NCBI RefSeq assembly: GCF_014217565.1
Contig: NZ_CP043661.1
Location: 2,542,001-2,606,000 of the forward strand
Direction of reading: 5' to 3'
DNA length: 64,000 nucleotides
From: Kribbella qitaiheensis
Lineage (GTDB): Bacteria; Actinomycetota; Actinomycetes; Propionibacteriales; Kribbellaceae
Shown: piece by piece, positions 55,202 through 63,622 of the stretch
Position numbering within the stretch: the stretch's first letter is position 1
How the letters are laid out: every line of letters starts with the position of its first letter
The notes under the pieces: model-generated
Databases searched by the model: none
The model's input: the letters and a program-made list of their open reading frames with translations, nothing else
Told to the model about the DNA's origin: nothing
Position numbers and translations under genes: made by a program

Positions 55202-56147
55202 CGAAGCGACCTCCTCGGGTGAAGGCGAACATGAGGCCGGTACAGAGCACCAGCATCGCCACCACCACCGTGGTCAGCGCGGCGGCGTACCCCATGTTGT
55301 TGAAGGTGAACGCCTGCTCGTAGATGTAGAGCACGACCGTGCTGGTCGCCCGGGCCGGACCGCCCTTGGTGAGCACGTAGACCAGGTCGAAGGCCTGCAG
55401 GCCGGTGACCGCGCCGATGGTCGAGTTCACCACCACGAAGAAGCTGGTCGGCCGGAGCAGCGGCCAGATCACGAAGCGGAACCGCTGCCACGCATTGGCG
55501 CCGTCGATCTCGGCCGCGTCCTCGAGCTCCTTCGGCACGTCCTTCAGGCCGGCCAGGAAGACCAGCATCTGGTAGCCCATCAGGAACCACACGCTGATCA
55601 AGACATAGGTGCCCAGGGCAAGGGACGGCGTACCGAGGAACGACACGTCACCCAGGCCGAGCGGTGCCAGCAGGTTCGAGATCGCGCCCCGCTTGTCGAC
55701 CAGCAGGAACTGCCAGATCAGACCGACCACGACCAGGCTGACGACGTTCGGCAGGAAGAACGCCGACCGGACCCAGCCGATCCCCTTGAAGTGGTTCCGG
55801 ACCAGCATGGCCAGCGCGAAGCTCACCACGAAGGCGATCGGCACGAAGGTGATCACGTAGGTCCCGGTCACCTTGAGCGCGGCCCAGAGCTGGTCGTCGG
55901 ATCCCATCAGCTGGTAGTTGGCCAGCCCGACGTACTTGTAGTTGCCGAAGCCGTCGACCTTGAAGAACGCGACGCCGAAGGCGAGCACCATCGGCAACGC
56001 GACGAAGACGATCAAGCCGATCACGTCCGGCGCCAGGAACGCGTACGCCGCCAGCGCCTCGCGCCGCTTCTTCGACGCCGGGGCTTTGGCCCGCCGCGGC
56101 CTCGTGACCGCGGCGGGCTGACTCGGGGGTGCTGTCGTGGTCACCAT
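55191..56147 (-). CDS. Carbohydrate ABC transporter permease (MalF type)
   Basis: 318 aa with a basic N-terminus (KAPASKKRREAL), six membrane helices and the EAA loop KELEDAAEIDGANAWQRFRFVIWPLLRPT. Its ATG overlaps the stop of the solute-binding protein gene by one base (56147). It forms the heterodimeric channel with the next permease. Confidence 0.93.
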   Translation of the reverse strand: MVTTTAPPSQPAAVTRPRRAKAPASKKRREALAAYAFLAPDVIGLIVFVALPMVLAFGVAFFKVDGFGNYKYVGLANYQLMGSDDQLWAALKVTGTYVITFVPIAFVVSFALAMLVRNHFKGIGWVRSAFFLPNVVSLVVVGLIWQFLLVDKRGAISNLLAPLGLGDVSFLGTPSLALGTYVLISVWFLMGYQMLVFLAGLKDVPKELEDAAEIDGANAWQRFRFVIWPLLRPTSFFVVVNSTIGAVTGLQAFDLVYVLTKGGPARATSTVVLYIYEQAFTFNNMGYAAALTTVVVAMLVLCTGLMFAFTRGGRFDED

Positions 56148-57529
56148 CAGCTGATGGGCGCGCCCTGGTAGGTCTTCAGGAAGGTGTCGATCCGGGCCGC
56201 GGCATCAGCGGCCGCCTTGCCGGGATCGGTGCCGTTCAGCTGGCAGGCCTGGATCGCGTCGGCGATCGGCTGGTACACCTCCGGTGGGAACCGCGGCTCC
56301 GGCTGACCGCTCGGCGCGATCTCGCTGACGAACTTCTTCAGCACGCCCTCGCCGAAAGCCCCCTTCGCGTCCGCGGCGGTCTGGACCGACTTGCGCGGCG
56401 GCACGTTGGTCTTCACCACGGTGTTCCACTGCCGCTGCCGCTCCACACCTTCGGCGTCGGTCGAGCCGAGCGCCCAGGTGATGAACTTCGCGGCCGCCTC
56501 GGGGTTGGCTCCCTTCGCGTTCGCCACGAACGCCCAGCCGCCCAGGTCGGTGGCCGCCTTGCCGCCGTCGGGAGTCGGCAGCGGGATGATTCCGTACTTG
56601 AAGTTCTTGGCCTTCGTGCGCATGTCCGAGACGGCCCAGATGCCGCTCTGCTGCATCGCGACGGCGCCCGAGCCGAGGTTGGACAAGACGTCACCGCCGC
56701 CATCGCCGAGCGCCTTGCGCGGGGCGACCTTGTTCTTGATCGTGTCCTGCCAGAACTTCAGCGCCTGGACCGCGGCCGGCGAGTCGAAGGCGACCTTGCC
56801 GTCCTTGATCGGAGTGCCGCCGCCCTGCCAGAGGAACGGGTACCAGGTGAAGTTCTGGTAGTAGCCGGGCAGCGTCTCGAACATCACGCCGTTGCGCTTG
56901 TCGCCGGTCAGCTTCTGCGCGACGGCGAGCGTCTGGTCCCAGGTCTTCGGCAGATCCGCCTCGGACAGGCCGGCCTTCTCGAAGGCGCTCTCGCTGTAGT
57001 ACATCGCCAGCGGCTCGATCTCCATCGGCAGGCCGTAGACCTTGCCCTCGACCGACCTGGCTTCCAGCAGACCGGGCAGGTAGTCGCTCTTCGACTCCGC
57101 CGGGAGCGCCGAGGACAGGTCCTGCAGTACGCCGCCGTTGTAATAGCGGAGGAAGTCGCCGGGGCTGATCAGGAAGATGTCCGGGCCCTTGCCGGACTGG
57201 AAGGCCGTCTGCAGGGTCGAGCCGTTCAGGTAGTCCTTGCTCGGGATGTAGCGCAGCTTGACCTTGACGTCGTTGTTGGCGTTCCACTTCTCAGCGACGT
57301 CGACGAACCACTTGCTCTGCGGGTTCGCGTCGTCGGCCGGACCGTAGAAGTTCCAGAACGACAGCTCCTTGCCGCTGCCGCCACCGGAGTCGTCACCACC
57401 GCACGCGGTCAGCAGCGGACCCCCGACCGCCGAGGCAGCGAGCGCGCCGAGACCGCCGCGCAGGACACTTCGCCGGCTGAGCGGCCTTGCAGGACTGTGC
57501 GGCCTTGCAGAGAGGGGCGTTGCGGACAT
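56147..57529 (-). CDS. Sugar-binding lipoprotein of an ABC transporter
   Basis: 460 aa from the ATG at 57529 (MSATPLSARPHSP). The signal has a twin Arg (LSRRSVLRGGLGALAASAVGG) and a lipobox LLTAC followed by GGDDSGGG, so it is exported, probably by Tat, and lipid-anchored. The mature part has the family-1 solute-binding fold: ELSFWNFYGPADDANP, KGPDIFLISPGDFLRYY, VYGLPMEIEPLAMYY, GKAATDLGGWAFVANAKGAN. It binds an unknown oligosaccharide or monosaccharide. It is first gene of its operon, with LacI-type operators upstream. Confidence 0.92.
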   Translation of the reverse strand: MSATPLSARPHSPARPLSRRSVLRGGLGALAASAVGGPLLTACGGDDSGGGSGKELSFWNFYGPADDANPQSKWFVDVAEKWNANNDVKVKLRYIPSKDYLNGSTLQTAFQSGKGPDIFLISPGDFLRYYNGGVLQDLSSALPAESKSDYLPGLLEARSVEGKVYGLPMEIEPLAMYYSESAFEKAGLSEADLPKTWDQTLAVAQKLTGDKRNGVMFETLPGYYQNFTWYPFLWQGGGTPIKDGKVAFDSPAAVQALKFWQDTIKNKVAPRKALGDGGGDVLSNLGSGAVAMQQSGIWAVSDMRTKAKNFKYGIIPLPTPDGGKAATDLGGWAFVANAKGANPEAAAKFITWALGSTDAEGVERQRQWNTVVKTNVPPRKSVQTAADAKGAFGEGVLKKFVSEIAPSGQPEPRFPPEVYQPIADAIQACQLNGTDPGKAAADAAARIDTFLKTYQGAPIS

Positions 57530-57563
57530 CAGGGACTCCAGGGGTTTTCGACCGTCCGGGCGG

Positions 57564-57575
57564 GCAATCGATTTC
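57564..57575. promoter_or_regulatory. LacI-type operator, site 1
   Basis: GCAATCGATTTC differs by one base from the perfect palindrome GAAATCGATTTC at 57715. It lies about 35 bp before the lipoprotein start. Confidence 0.5.
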
Positions 57576-57714
57576 TCACAAATTACGAGCATCGCCGGGG
57601 AGGGTCAAGGGTTTCGGCCGGCTCAGTTTGATCAGATCCCCCTGTGTCCTTGTTTTGAACAGTTCGAGCAGGATGCAGCCGTTGACACTGTGCCGCCAGG
57701 TTGCCTACTCTTCG

Positions 57715-57726
57715 GAAATCGATTTC
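57715..57726. promoter_or_regulatory. LacI-type operator, site 2
   Basis: GAAATCGATTTC is a perfect 12-bp palindrome with the central CG typical of LacI/GalR operators, 29 bp before the SIS isomerase ATG. Together with site 1, 150 bp away, it could support looping over the shared promoter region. Confidence 0.6.
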
Positions 57727-57754
57727 TGGCGTTTGTCGGGAGAGTGAGGCGAGA

Positions 57755-58453
57755 ATGCCAGTTGTGCCGAACCGTGCGGGCGCCCACCGCACGGCCAGCG
57801 AGCTGCCCCGGGATCTGGTGACGCGTGGGCTGGATGCCGCCCGGAGCGCGATCGAGACCGAGGCGGCCGCGGTCGCGGCCCTGGCTGACCGGCTCGACGG
57901 GGTGTTCCTCGACGTACTGACCGCGGTCGCCGGCTGCGAAGGACATCTGGTCGTCACCGGGCTCGGCAAGTCCGGCCTGGTCGGGCGCAAGATCGCCGCC
58001 ACCCTCGCCAGTACAGGCACCCCGGCCACCTTCATCCACGCCGGCGACGCCCTGCACGGCGACTCCGGCGCGGTCACCTCTCGCGATCTCGTTCTCGCCC
58101 TGTCCGCGTCAGGCGAGACCGCCGAGGTCTGCGCGTTCGCCCGGATGCTCACCGAGCGGGACATCCCGGTGATCGCGATGACCGGCGCCGAGGAGTCCAC
58201 GCTGGCGAAGCTGGCCACCTACACGCTCGACACGATGGTCCTGCGCGAGGCCGATCCGCTGAACCTGGCTCCGACCGCATCGACAACCGCCGCGCTGGTG
58301 ATGGGCGACGCGCTCGCCTGCGCCCTCGTAGTACTGCGGGACTTCACTCACCAGGACTTCGCCCAGTTCCATCCGTCGGGGGCACTGGGCCGCAAGCTGC
58401 TCGGCCTCGATCTCGACCTCGGTCCCGGTCTCGGTCTTGGGGACGACGCGTGA
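57755..58453 (+). CDS. SIS-domain sugar-phosphate isomerase (KpsF/GutQ-like)
   Basis: 232 aa from the ATG at 57755 (GTGAGGCGAGA just upstream). One SIS domain: HLVVTGLGKSGLVGRKIAATLASTGTPATFIHAGDALHGDSGAV, LALSASGETAEV, and DPLNLAPTASTTAALVMGDALA, the arabinose-5-phosphate-isomerase signature. It lacks the two CBS domains of KdsD. It probably interconverts the imported sugar's phosphate forms. The stop overlaps the kinase start (GTGA). Confidence 0.88.
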   Translation: MPVVPNRAGAHRTASELPRDLVTRGLDAARSAIETEAAAVAALADRLDGVFLDVLTAVAGCEGHLVVTGLGKSGLVGRKIAATLASTGTPATFIHAGDALHGDSGAVTSRDLVLALSASGETAEVCAFARMLTERDIPVIAMTGAEESTLAKLATYTLDTMVLREADPLNLAPTASTTAALVMGDALACALVVLRDFTHQDFAQFHPSGALGRKLLGLDLDLGPGLGLGDDA

Positions 58454-59427
58454 GTCGGCGGTACGACGTGTGCGTGCTCGGCTCGTTCATGAAGGACCTG
58501 GTCGCCAGTGCGGAGCGGCGCCCGTTGCCCGGGGAGACCTTGCACGGCACCGGTTTCGCGGAGTTCCTCGGCGGCAAAGGCGTGAACCAGGCGATCGCGG
58601 CGGCCCGGATGGGCGCCCGGACGGCGATCGTGGGGACCATCGGCGACGACCGGTACGGCGAGGAGTTCCTCGAGCTGCTCAAGACGGACGGGGTCGACAC
58701 CGAGTGGGTGATGCGGCATCCGGAGCTCGGCACCGGGGTCGGGCTGCCGCTCGTCCTGCCCGACGGCGGCAATTCGATCATCATCGTGTCCCGCGCGAAC
58801 GCGGCGATCACGCCGGCCGACATCGAGGCGGCCGGCGAGGTGCTGACGGCGAGCGGCGTACTGAGTGTCCAGCTGGAACTCCCGGTCGAGGCGAGCCGTG
58901 CTGCCCTGCAGCTCGCCTCGACCGCGGGCGTCACGACGATCCTGACCCCGGCACCGGTGGGGACGGTCGATCCTTCGCTGGGCGAGTTCGTCGACATCCT
59001 GGTGCCGAACGAGGTGGAGGCGGCCGCCTTGACCGGGCTCGACTGCGACGACGAATCCCATGTCCGGGCGATTGCCCGGCAGTTGGCTGCGGACTGGGAT
59101 CTCCGCGGCTGCGTGGTCACTCTCGGCTCGCGTGGCGCCTTCGTTCTCGACCGGGTCGCCGGTGAGGAGATCCGGGTCCCGGCGCACCGGGTCGCGACTG
59201 TCGATACGGTCGGCGCGGGCGATGCCTTCTGCGGATCGCTCGCGGCTTCGCTGGCAGCCGGCGCCGGCCTTGCGGACGCAGTACGGCTTGCCAATGCCGC
59301 AGGCGCACTTTCGACCACCGTCAACGGTGCCGCCGTCTCCGCGCCTGGCCGTTCCGCTGCCGAGGCGCTTCTCGACGCGCAACAGGTTGAAGAGTCACCT
59401 TTCCCTGTTGGACGGCATTCCTCGTGA
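58450..59427 (+). CDS. PfkB/ribokinase-family sugar kinase
   Basis: 325 aa: the N-terminal glycine pair GGKGVNQAIAAARMGA, a LILNPAP-like segment (TILTPAPV), NEVEAAALTG and the catalytic DTVGAGDAFCGSLAASLA with its Asp base. Closest in pattern to ribokinases. It phosphorylates the sugar imported by the divergent ABC system. It overlaps the isomerase gene by 4 bp. Confidence 0.92.
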   Translation: MSRRYDVCVLGSFMKDLVASAERRPLPGETLHGTGFAEFLGGKGVNQAIAAARMGARTAIVGTIGDDRYGEEFLELLKTDGVDTEWVMRHPELGTGVGLPLVLPDGGNSIIIVSRANAAITPADIEAAGEVLTASGVLSVQLELPVEASRAALQLASTAGVTTILTPAPVGTVDPSLGEFVDILVPNEVEAAALTGLDCDDESHVRAIARQLAADWDLRGCVVTLGSRGAFVLDRVAGEEIRVPAHRVATVDTVGAGDAFCGSLAASLAAGAGLADAVRLANAAGALSTTVNGAAVSAPGRSAAEALLDAQQVEESPFPVGRHSS

Positions 59428-59451
59428 GACCCTAGTGCCGTCCAGACGGCA
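59410..59451. promoter_or_regulatory. Two mutually exclusive hairpins at the kinase/lacI junction
   Basis: GGACGGCA (59410-59417) can pair with TGCCGTCC (59436-59443). The latter can instead pair with GACGGCA (59445-59451), forming the palindrome TGCCGTC-CA-GACGGCA. It could be an attenuator, or a terminator overlapping an operator, ahead of the LacI gene. Confidence 0.4.
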
Positions 59452-59476
59452 GCTGAGCCTCAAGCGGGGAGCGAGC

Positions 59477-60478
59477 ATGACGACGATCTACGACGTCGCG
59501 CGTAGATCCGGCGTGTCGCCGGCGACCGTTTCCCGGGTCCTGAGCGGTCGGCGCAACGTGGATCCGGAGCTGTCCGAGAAGGTCCGCGCCGCCGTCGCCG
59601 AGCTCGGCTACCGGCCCAACGGGGTCGCGCGAAACCTGCGCAAGGCGAGTACGAACCTGTGGGCCGTGGTCATCTCCGACATCGAGAACCCGTTCTTCAC
59701 GTCGCTGGTGCGCGGGCTCGAGGACGTCGCGCAGACCGAGGGTTACCACGTCGTTCTGTGCAACTCCGACGAAGACCCGGCCAAGGAAGCGGCGTACGCG
59801 TCCGCGGTGCTGACCGAGCAGATGGCCGGTGTGGTCATCTCCCCGACGTCGACCGCCGAGGGCGTCCGGCAGCTCGCCGACGCGAAGACCCCGCTGGTGC
59901 TGATCGACCGCCGGGTCGAAGGCGTCGAGGCCGACACCGTCCTGGTCGACAACGAACACGGCGCTTTCGAAGGTGTCAAGCACCTGATCGACGGCGGTTA
60001 TCAGCGAATCGCCTGCATCACCGGGCCACGCCGAGTCAGTACTGCGATGGACCGGCTCGCTGGTTATCGCTCGGCCTTGCGCGCGGGCGGGATCAGCTAC
60101 GACAAGGACCTGGTCCGGCACGCCGACTTCCGCGAGGCCGGCGGGTTCGCGGCGATGGAGAGCCTGCTCGACCTGCCCCAACCGCCCGAGGCGCTGTTCG
60201 TCACCAACAACCTGATGACAGTCGGCGCGCTGGAATGCCTGGCAAAACGAGGCCTCCGCGCCCCCGACGACATCGCCATAGTCGGCTTCGACGACATCCC
60301 CTGGGCCGACCTGGTCGTCCCCTCCCTCACCACGGTCGCCCAACCGACGTACGAGCTGGGCCGCACCGCCGGCCTCCTTCTCAAAGACCGCATAGCCGCC
60401 CCCGGCCGCCCGCCCTCCACGGTGACCCTCCGCACCGAACTCCACGTCCGAGCCACCTCAGCCCCCCGCACCCGCTGA
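59477..60478 (+). CDS. LacI-family transcriptional regulator
   Basis: 333 aa from the ATG at 59477 (GGGAGCGAGC upstream). HTH: TTIYDVARRSGVSPATVSRVLSGRRNVDPELSEKVRAAVAELGYRPNGVARNLR, with the hinge helix minor-groove residues. The periplasmic-binding-like sensor follows (LWAVVISDIENPFFTSLVRGLEDVA, VGFDDIPWADLVVPSLTTVAQP). It probably represses the divergent ABC/isomerase/kinase genes through the GAAATCGATTTC sites. Confidence 0.93.
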   Translation: MTTIYDVARRSGVSPATVSRVLSGRRNVDPELSEKVRAAVAELGYRPNGVARNLRKASTNLWAVVISDIENPFFTSLVRGLEDVAQTEGYHVVLCNSDEDPAKEAAYASAVLTEQMAGVVISPTSTAEGVRQLADAKTPLVLIDRRVEGVEADTVLVDNEHGAFEGVKHLIDGGYQRIACITGPRRVSTAMDRLAGYRSALRAGGISYDKDLVRHADFREAGGFAAMESLLDLPQPPEALFVTNNLMTVGALECLAKRGLRAPDDIAIVGFDDIPWADLVVPSLTTVAQPTYELGRTAGLLLKDRIAAPGRPPSTVTLRTELHVRATSAPRTR

Positions 60479-60716
60479 CCCGCTCGTACTACGGAAGTAC
60501 ACCCACGCGTCTCCTACGTCACAGCTCCCCCGCCCCGGTCCGCCGCTCCTGGCGTGAGCCGATGCCATCGAGACGTGTTCTGAACCGCGGACTTTCGGAG
60601 GAGCGTTCCATCAGCGCCCCTCCCCGCTTTATCTCGACATCAAGATGCATGACGTGAAGATACCCCGCGCTGCGGAAGGTGGGGTGGCGGCGGCGCTGAA
60701 GTGCGGACGGGCGGCG

Positions 60717-61615
60717 TCAGTGGGGAGGTGGAGGTGGGGTGTTGCCGGCCTTGATCCAGTTGACGTAGTCGGTGGCGGATGTTTCGGGTGGCCGGAGGTG
60801 GAGGCCGGCCGCGAGGGCTCGGGTGTTGTCGAGTTGGAAGGTGCCGTCGTTGGTGCCGTCGTGGGGTAGGTGGAAACGGTCCATCGAGGGGGCCCAGTCG
60901 ACCGGCGCGGCAGTCGGTACGGCGGATCGCCAGGCGTCCGCCAACTCGGCCATCGTGCGCGTTGGGCCGACCGCGTTGAACGGCCCGCGATGCGGTCGAC
61001 CGTGAGGCGGAGTAGGAAGGCGGCCAGGTCGCGCGCGTCGACGTACTGGATCGGTTGATCAGGGCGCGCCGCGCATTCCATCGGTTTGCCAGTCGCGATT
61101 GCTGCACCCCAGTTGCCGAAGTCCGGGTTGTAGGGGCCGACGACGAAGCCGGATCGCACCGCCGCCGTACGCGGGCCGAAGACCGACGCCAGCTCGGCTT
61201 CGCAGCGGACTTTCTGCGGGCCGTACAGGTCCATGGTGAACTCGTCCTCGCTCGCACCGGAAGGCCAAGCCAGCAAAGGTGCCGACTCGGTCATCCCCGG
61301 CGTCATCTTACTCGCGTAGACGGCGATCGAGGACATGAAGGTGTAGTGACCGACGCGATCCCGCAGTACGGCGGCGCTCCGGCGTACGTCGCGCAGCAGG
61401 AACCCGGACATATCCACCACGCCATCCCACTCACCGCCGCCCAGCACCTCAGGCGCCGACCGATCCCCCACCAGCCGCGCCACCTCGGGGAACAGCTCGG
61501 GACCAGTCAGCCCGCGGTTGAACACAGTCACCTCGTGCCCGTCGCGCAACGCCGTTTCGACCACCTGCCGACCGAGGTTCTTCGTGCCGCCGAGCACCAG
61601 CAGCCTCAACGCCAC
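60717..61615 (-). pseudogene. NAD-dependent epimerase/reductase, single-base frameshift
   Basis: MALRLLVLGGTKNLGRQVVETAL (Rossmann G-x3-N-x-G) runs through YTFMSSIAVYASKM and VDARDLAAFLLRLTVDRIAG and then goes out of frame at about 60982-60986. The other frame continues directly: PFNAVGPTRTMAELADAWRSAV...GTNDGTFQLDNTRALAAGLHLRP...YVNWIKAGN, ending at 60717. One base added to the run GGCCC gives a normal protein of about 299 aa of the extended-SDR (isoflavone-reductase-like) type. As written, the C-terminal third is wrong. Pseudogene or sequence error. Confidence 0.8.
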
Positions 61616-62469
61616 TCCCCCACCTGTTCGTCGAGCTCGGCGACCAGCGAGCCGATCCAGTCCTTCGAGGACGGCACGACACGTTGGCCCTCCGTCACGA
61701 TCCAGGCCAACGCGCGCACGATGAAGCAGATCCCGCCGACGGCCACCTGCCGGCGTACGAGGTCTTCATCGGCCCCGGACAATTCGATGTAGTAGGCAAC
61801 GATCGGTCCAGCTTCGTGGCCGACGGCAACGGCATCGCGGACGAGGGTGTAGAGATCGCTGAGATGCGGCGCCAGGTACGCCAACGGCCAGTCGACCGCG
61901 GTCCACCGGTGCCCGTCCGTGACCAGGTTCTTCGGCACGAAATCCCCGTGTACTACGGCCGCCGGCGTTTCGTGGTGCAGCCGATCCAGCGCCGGAACCA
62001 CCGTCGCGATCACCTTGGCAGCGAGGTCGGGACCGATCGCGTCGACCCGGCTTACCAGCTCGGCCAGATCCTCGCCGGTGAACTCGCTCTCACCCTGCAC
62101 CGGCTGCGAGCGGATCGACGCGAGTATGCCGGCCGACGCCAGGAACCCTTCGGCCAACGGCTCCTGCTCGAGATTGGCCCGGCCGACATCAGCCAGTACA
62201 AGCAGTACTGCGTTGTCCGCTGCCGCGTGATGGATCAACTTGGGCGCGGGCAGTCCCAGCGGTACGACGAAGCGCTCGTACGCCGCGGCCTCGCCGGTCT
62301 GCGCATCGCTGCCTCGCTTCACGATCACGCTGCGGAGCCCGTAGGACAGCCGCCAGACCTCCGACGAACCCCACTCGCGCAGCAGATCGCCCTTCACTTC
62401 GCGGAGGGTGGACGCCTGGGTGGCCGCGAGTACCGGCTCACCCACTTCGTCGATCCAGCCGGGCAACAT
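61606..62469 (-). CDS. Aminoglycoside-phosphotransferase-fold kinase
   Basis: 287 aa from the ATG at 62469 (MLPGWIDEVGEPVLAAT; GGGAAGGAT 7 bp upstream). Kinase-fold motifs: VIVKRG (ATP-lysine), VVHGDFVPKNLV (catalytic HGDxxxxN) and TAVDWPLAYLAPHLSDLYTL (metal-binding D). It phosphorylates an unknown small molecule; resistance is not implied. It overlaps the epimerase gene by 10 bp, so the two form a unit, and is divergent from dapD with 114 bp between. Confidence 0.85.
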   Translation of the reverse strand: MLPGWIDEVGEPVLAATQASTLREVKGDLLREWGSSEVWRLSYGLRSVIVKRGSDAQTGEAAAYERFVVPLGLPAPKLIHHAAADNAVLLVLADVGRANLEQEPLAEGFLASAGILASIRSQPVQGESEFTGEDLAELVSRVDAIGPDLAAKVIATVVPALDRLHHETPAAVVHGDFVPKNLVTDGHRWTAVDWPLAYLAPHLSDLYTLVRDAVAVGHEAGPIVAYYIELSGADEDLVRRQVAVGGICFIVRALAWIVTEGQRVVPSSKDWIGSLVAELDEQVGEWR

Positions 62470-62583
62470 GCTCAGATCCTTCCCGTCGGGGGCAGCTGCC
62501 CAGTAGACCACGGGCGGCTGACCAGCTGCCCTTGAATCAAGACCGGATCCGGCGGCCGACCAGCCATCTGGCAGGCTTTGGGT

Positions 62584-63522
62584 ATGACCGACAACGCCAC
62601 TCACGCCTGGGGCTACGGCCTTGCCACCGTCACCGAGCAGGGGACCACCCTGGACGTCTGGTATCCCGCCCCCGAACTGGGCGCCGCCCCGGAGGACGTG
62701 AAGGCACCGGCCGAGCTGATCGCTGCCGAGGGCAACGACGACCTGCGCCAGGTCCGCCGGGTCGTGGTCAAGACCGAGATCGTCCTCGGCCAGGCGCCGG
62801 CCGACGCCGCCGACGCGTATCTGCGGCTGCACCTGCTGTCGCACCGGCTGGTCCGCCCGCACGGCCTCAACCTGGACGGGATTTTCGCCGCCCTGCCGAA
62901 CAACGCGTGGACCTCGCACGGACCGGTCCCGGTCGAGCAGATCGAGCAGGTCCGGCTCCGGGCTCGCGCCGCCGGGCTGCACCTCGCTGTCACGAGCGTC
63001 GACAAATTCCCGCGGATGACGGACTACGTCGTACCGAGTGGGGTCCGGATCGCCGACGCGGACCGGGTCCGGCTGGGCGCGCACCTGGCCGAAGGCACCA
63101 CTGTCATGCACGAGGGCTTCGTGAACTTCAACGCCGGCACGCTCGGTACGTCGATGGTCGAGGGCCGCATCGTCGCCGGTGTGGTGGTCGACGACGGCAG
63201 TGACATCGGCGCGGGCTCGTCGATCATGGGCACCCTTTCCGGCGGCGGCAAGCAGGTCATCTCGATCGGCAAGCGCTGCCTGCTCGGCGCGAACGGCGGT
63301 ATCGGCATCTCCCTCGGCGACGACTGCGTAGTCGAGGCCGGGCTCTACGTGACCGCCGGTACGAAGGTCACCCTGCCGGACGGCACCGTGGTGAAGGCGC
63401 GCGAGCTGTCCGGTCAGCCGGGCCTGCTGTACCTACGCAACTCCGTCACCGGCGCTGTCGAGGCGCGCGCCCGGCAGGGCCAGGGCATCACCCTCAACGA
63501 AGCGCTGCACGCCAACGCGTGA
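62584..63522 (+). CDS. dapD: 2,3,4,5-tetrahydropyridine-2,6-dicarboxylate N-succinyltransferase
   Basis: 312 aa from the ATG at 62584 ([20 protein letters not shown]). The actinobacterial DapD type: N-terminal alpha/beta domain, then a left-handed beta-helix ([80 protein letters not shown]). It succinylates tetrahydrodipicolinate in the DAP/lysine pathway; DapE (40204) removes the succinyl group later. The two genes are neighbours in M. tuberculosis (Rv1201c/Rv1202) but not here. Confidence 0.96.
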   Translation: MTDNATHAWGYGLATVTEQGTTLDVWYPAPELGAAPEDVKAPAELIAAEGNDDLRQVRRVVVKTEIVLGQAPADAADAYLRLHLLSHRLVRPHGLNLDGIFAALPNNAWTSHGPVPVEQIEQVRLRARAAGLHLAVTSVDKFPRMTDYVVPSGVRIADADRVRLGAHLAEGTTVMHEGFVNFNAGTLGTSMVEGRIVAGVVVDDGSDIGAGSSIMGTLSGGGKQVISIGKRCLLGANGGIGISLGDDCVVEAGLYVTAGTKVTLPDGTVVKARELSGQPGLLYLRNSVTGAVEARARQGQGITLNEALHANA

Positions 63523-63622
63523 CCGACAACACCCACGCCAACCAACAGCCGTCGCAGTACGTCGTACTGACTGTGACTGACCCAACGGAACGACGACCCC
63601 ACCGCCGTACGTTGGAACCCAT

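Noticed and set aside
61606-63111. 501-codon minus-strand frame extending past the phosphotransferase start
   Set aside because: The section above 62469 is antisense to dapD; the conserved kinase starts at the ATG with a good ribosome site.
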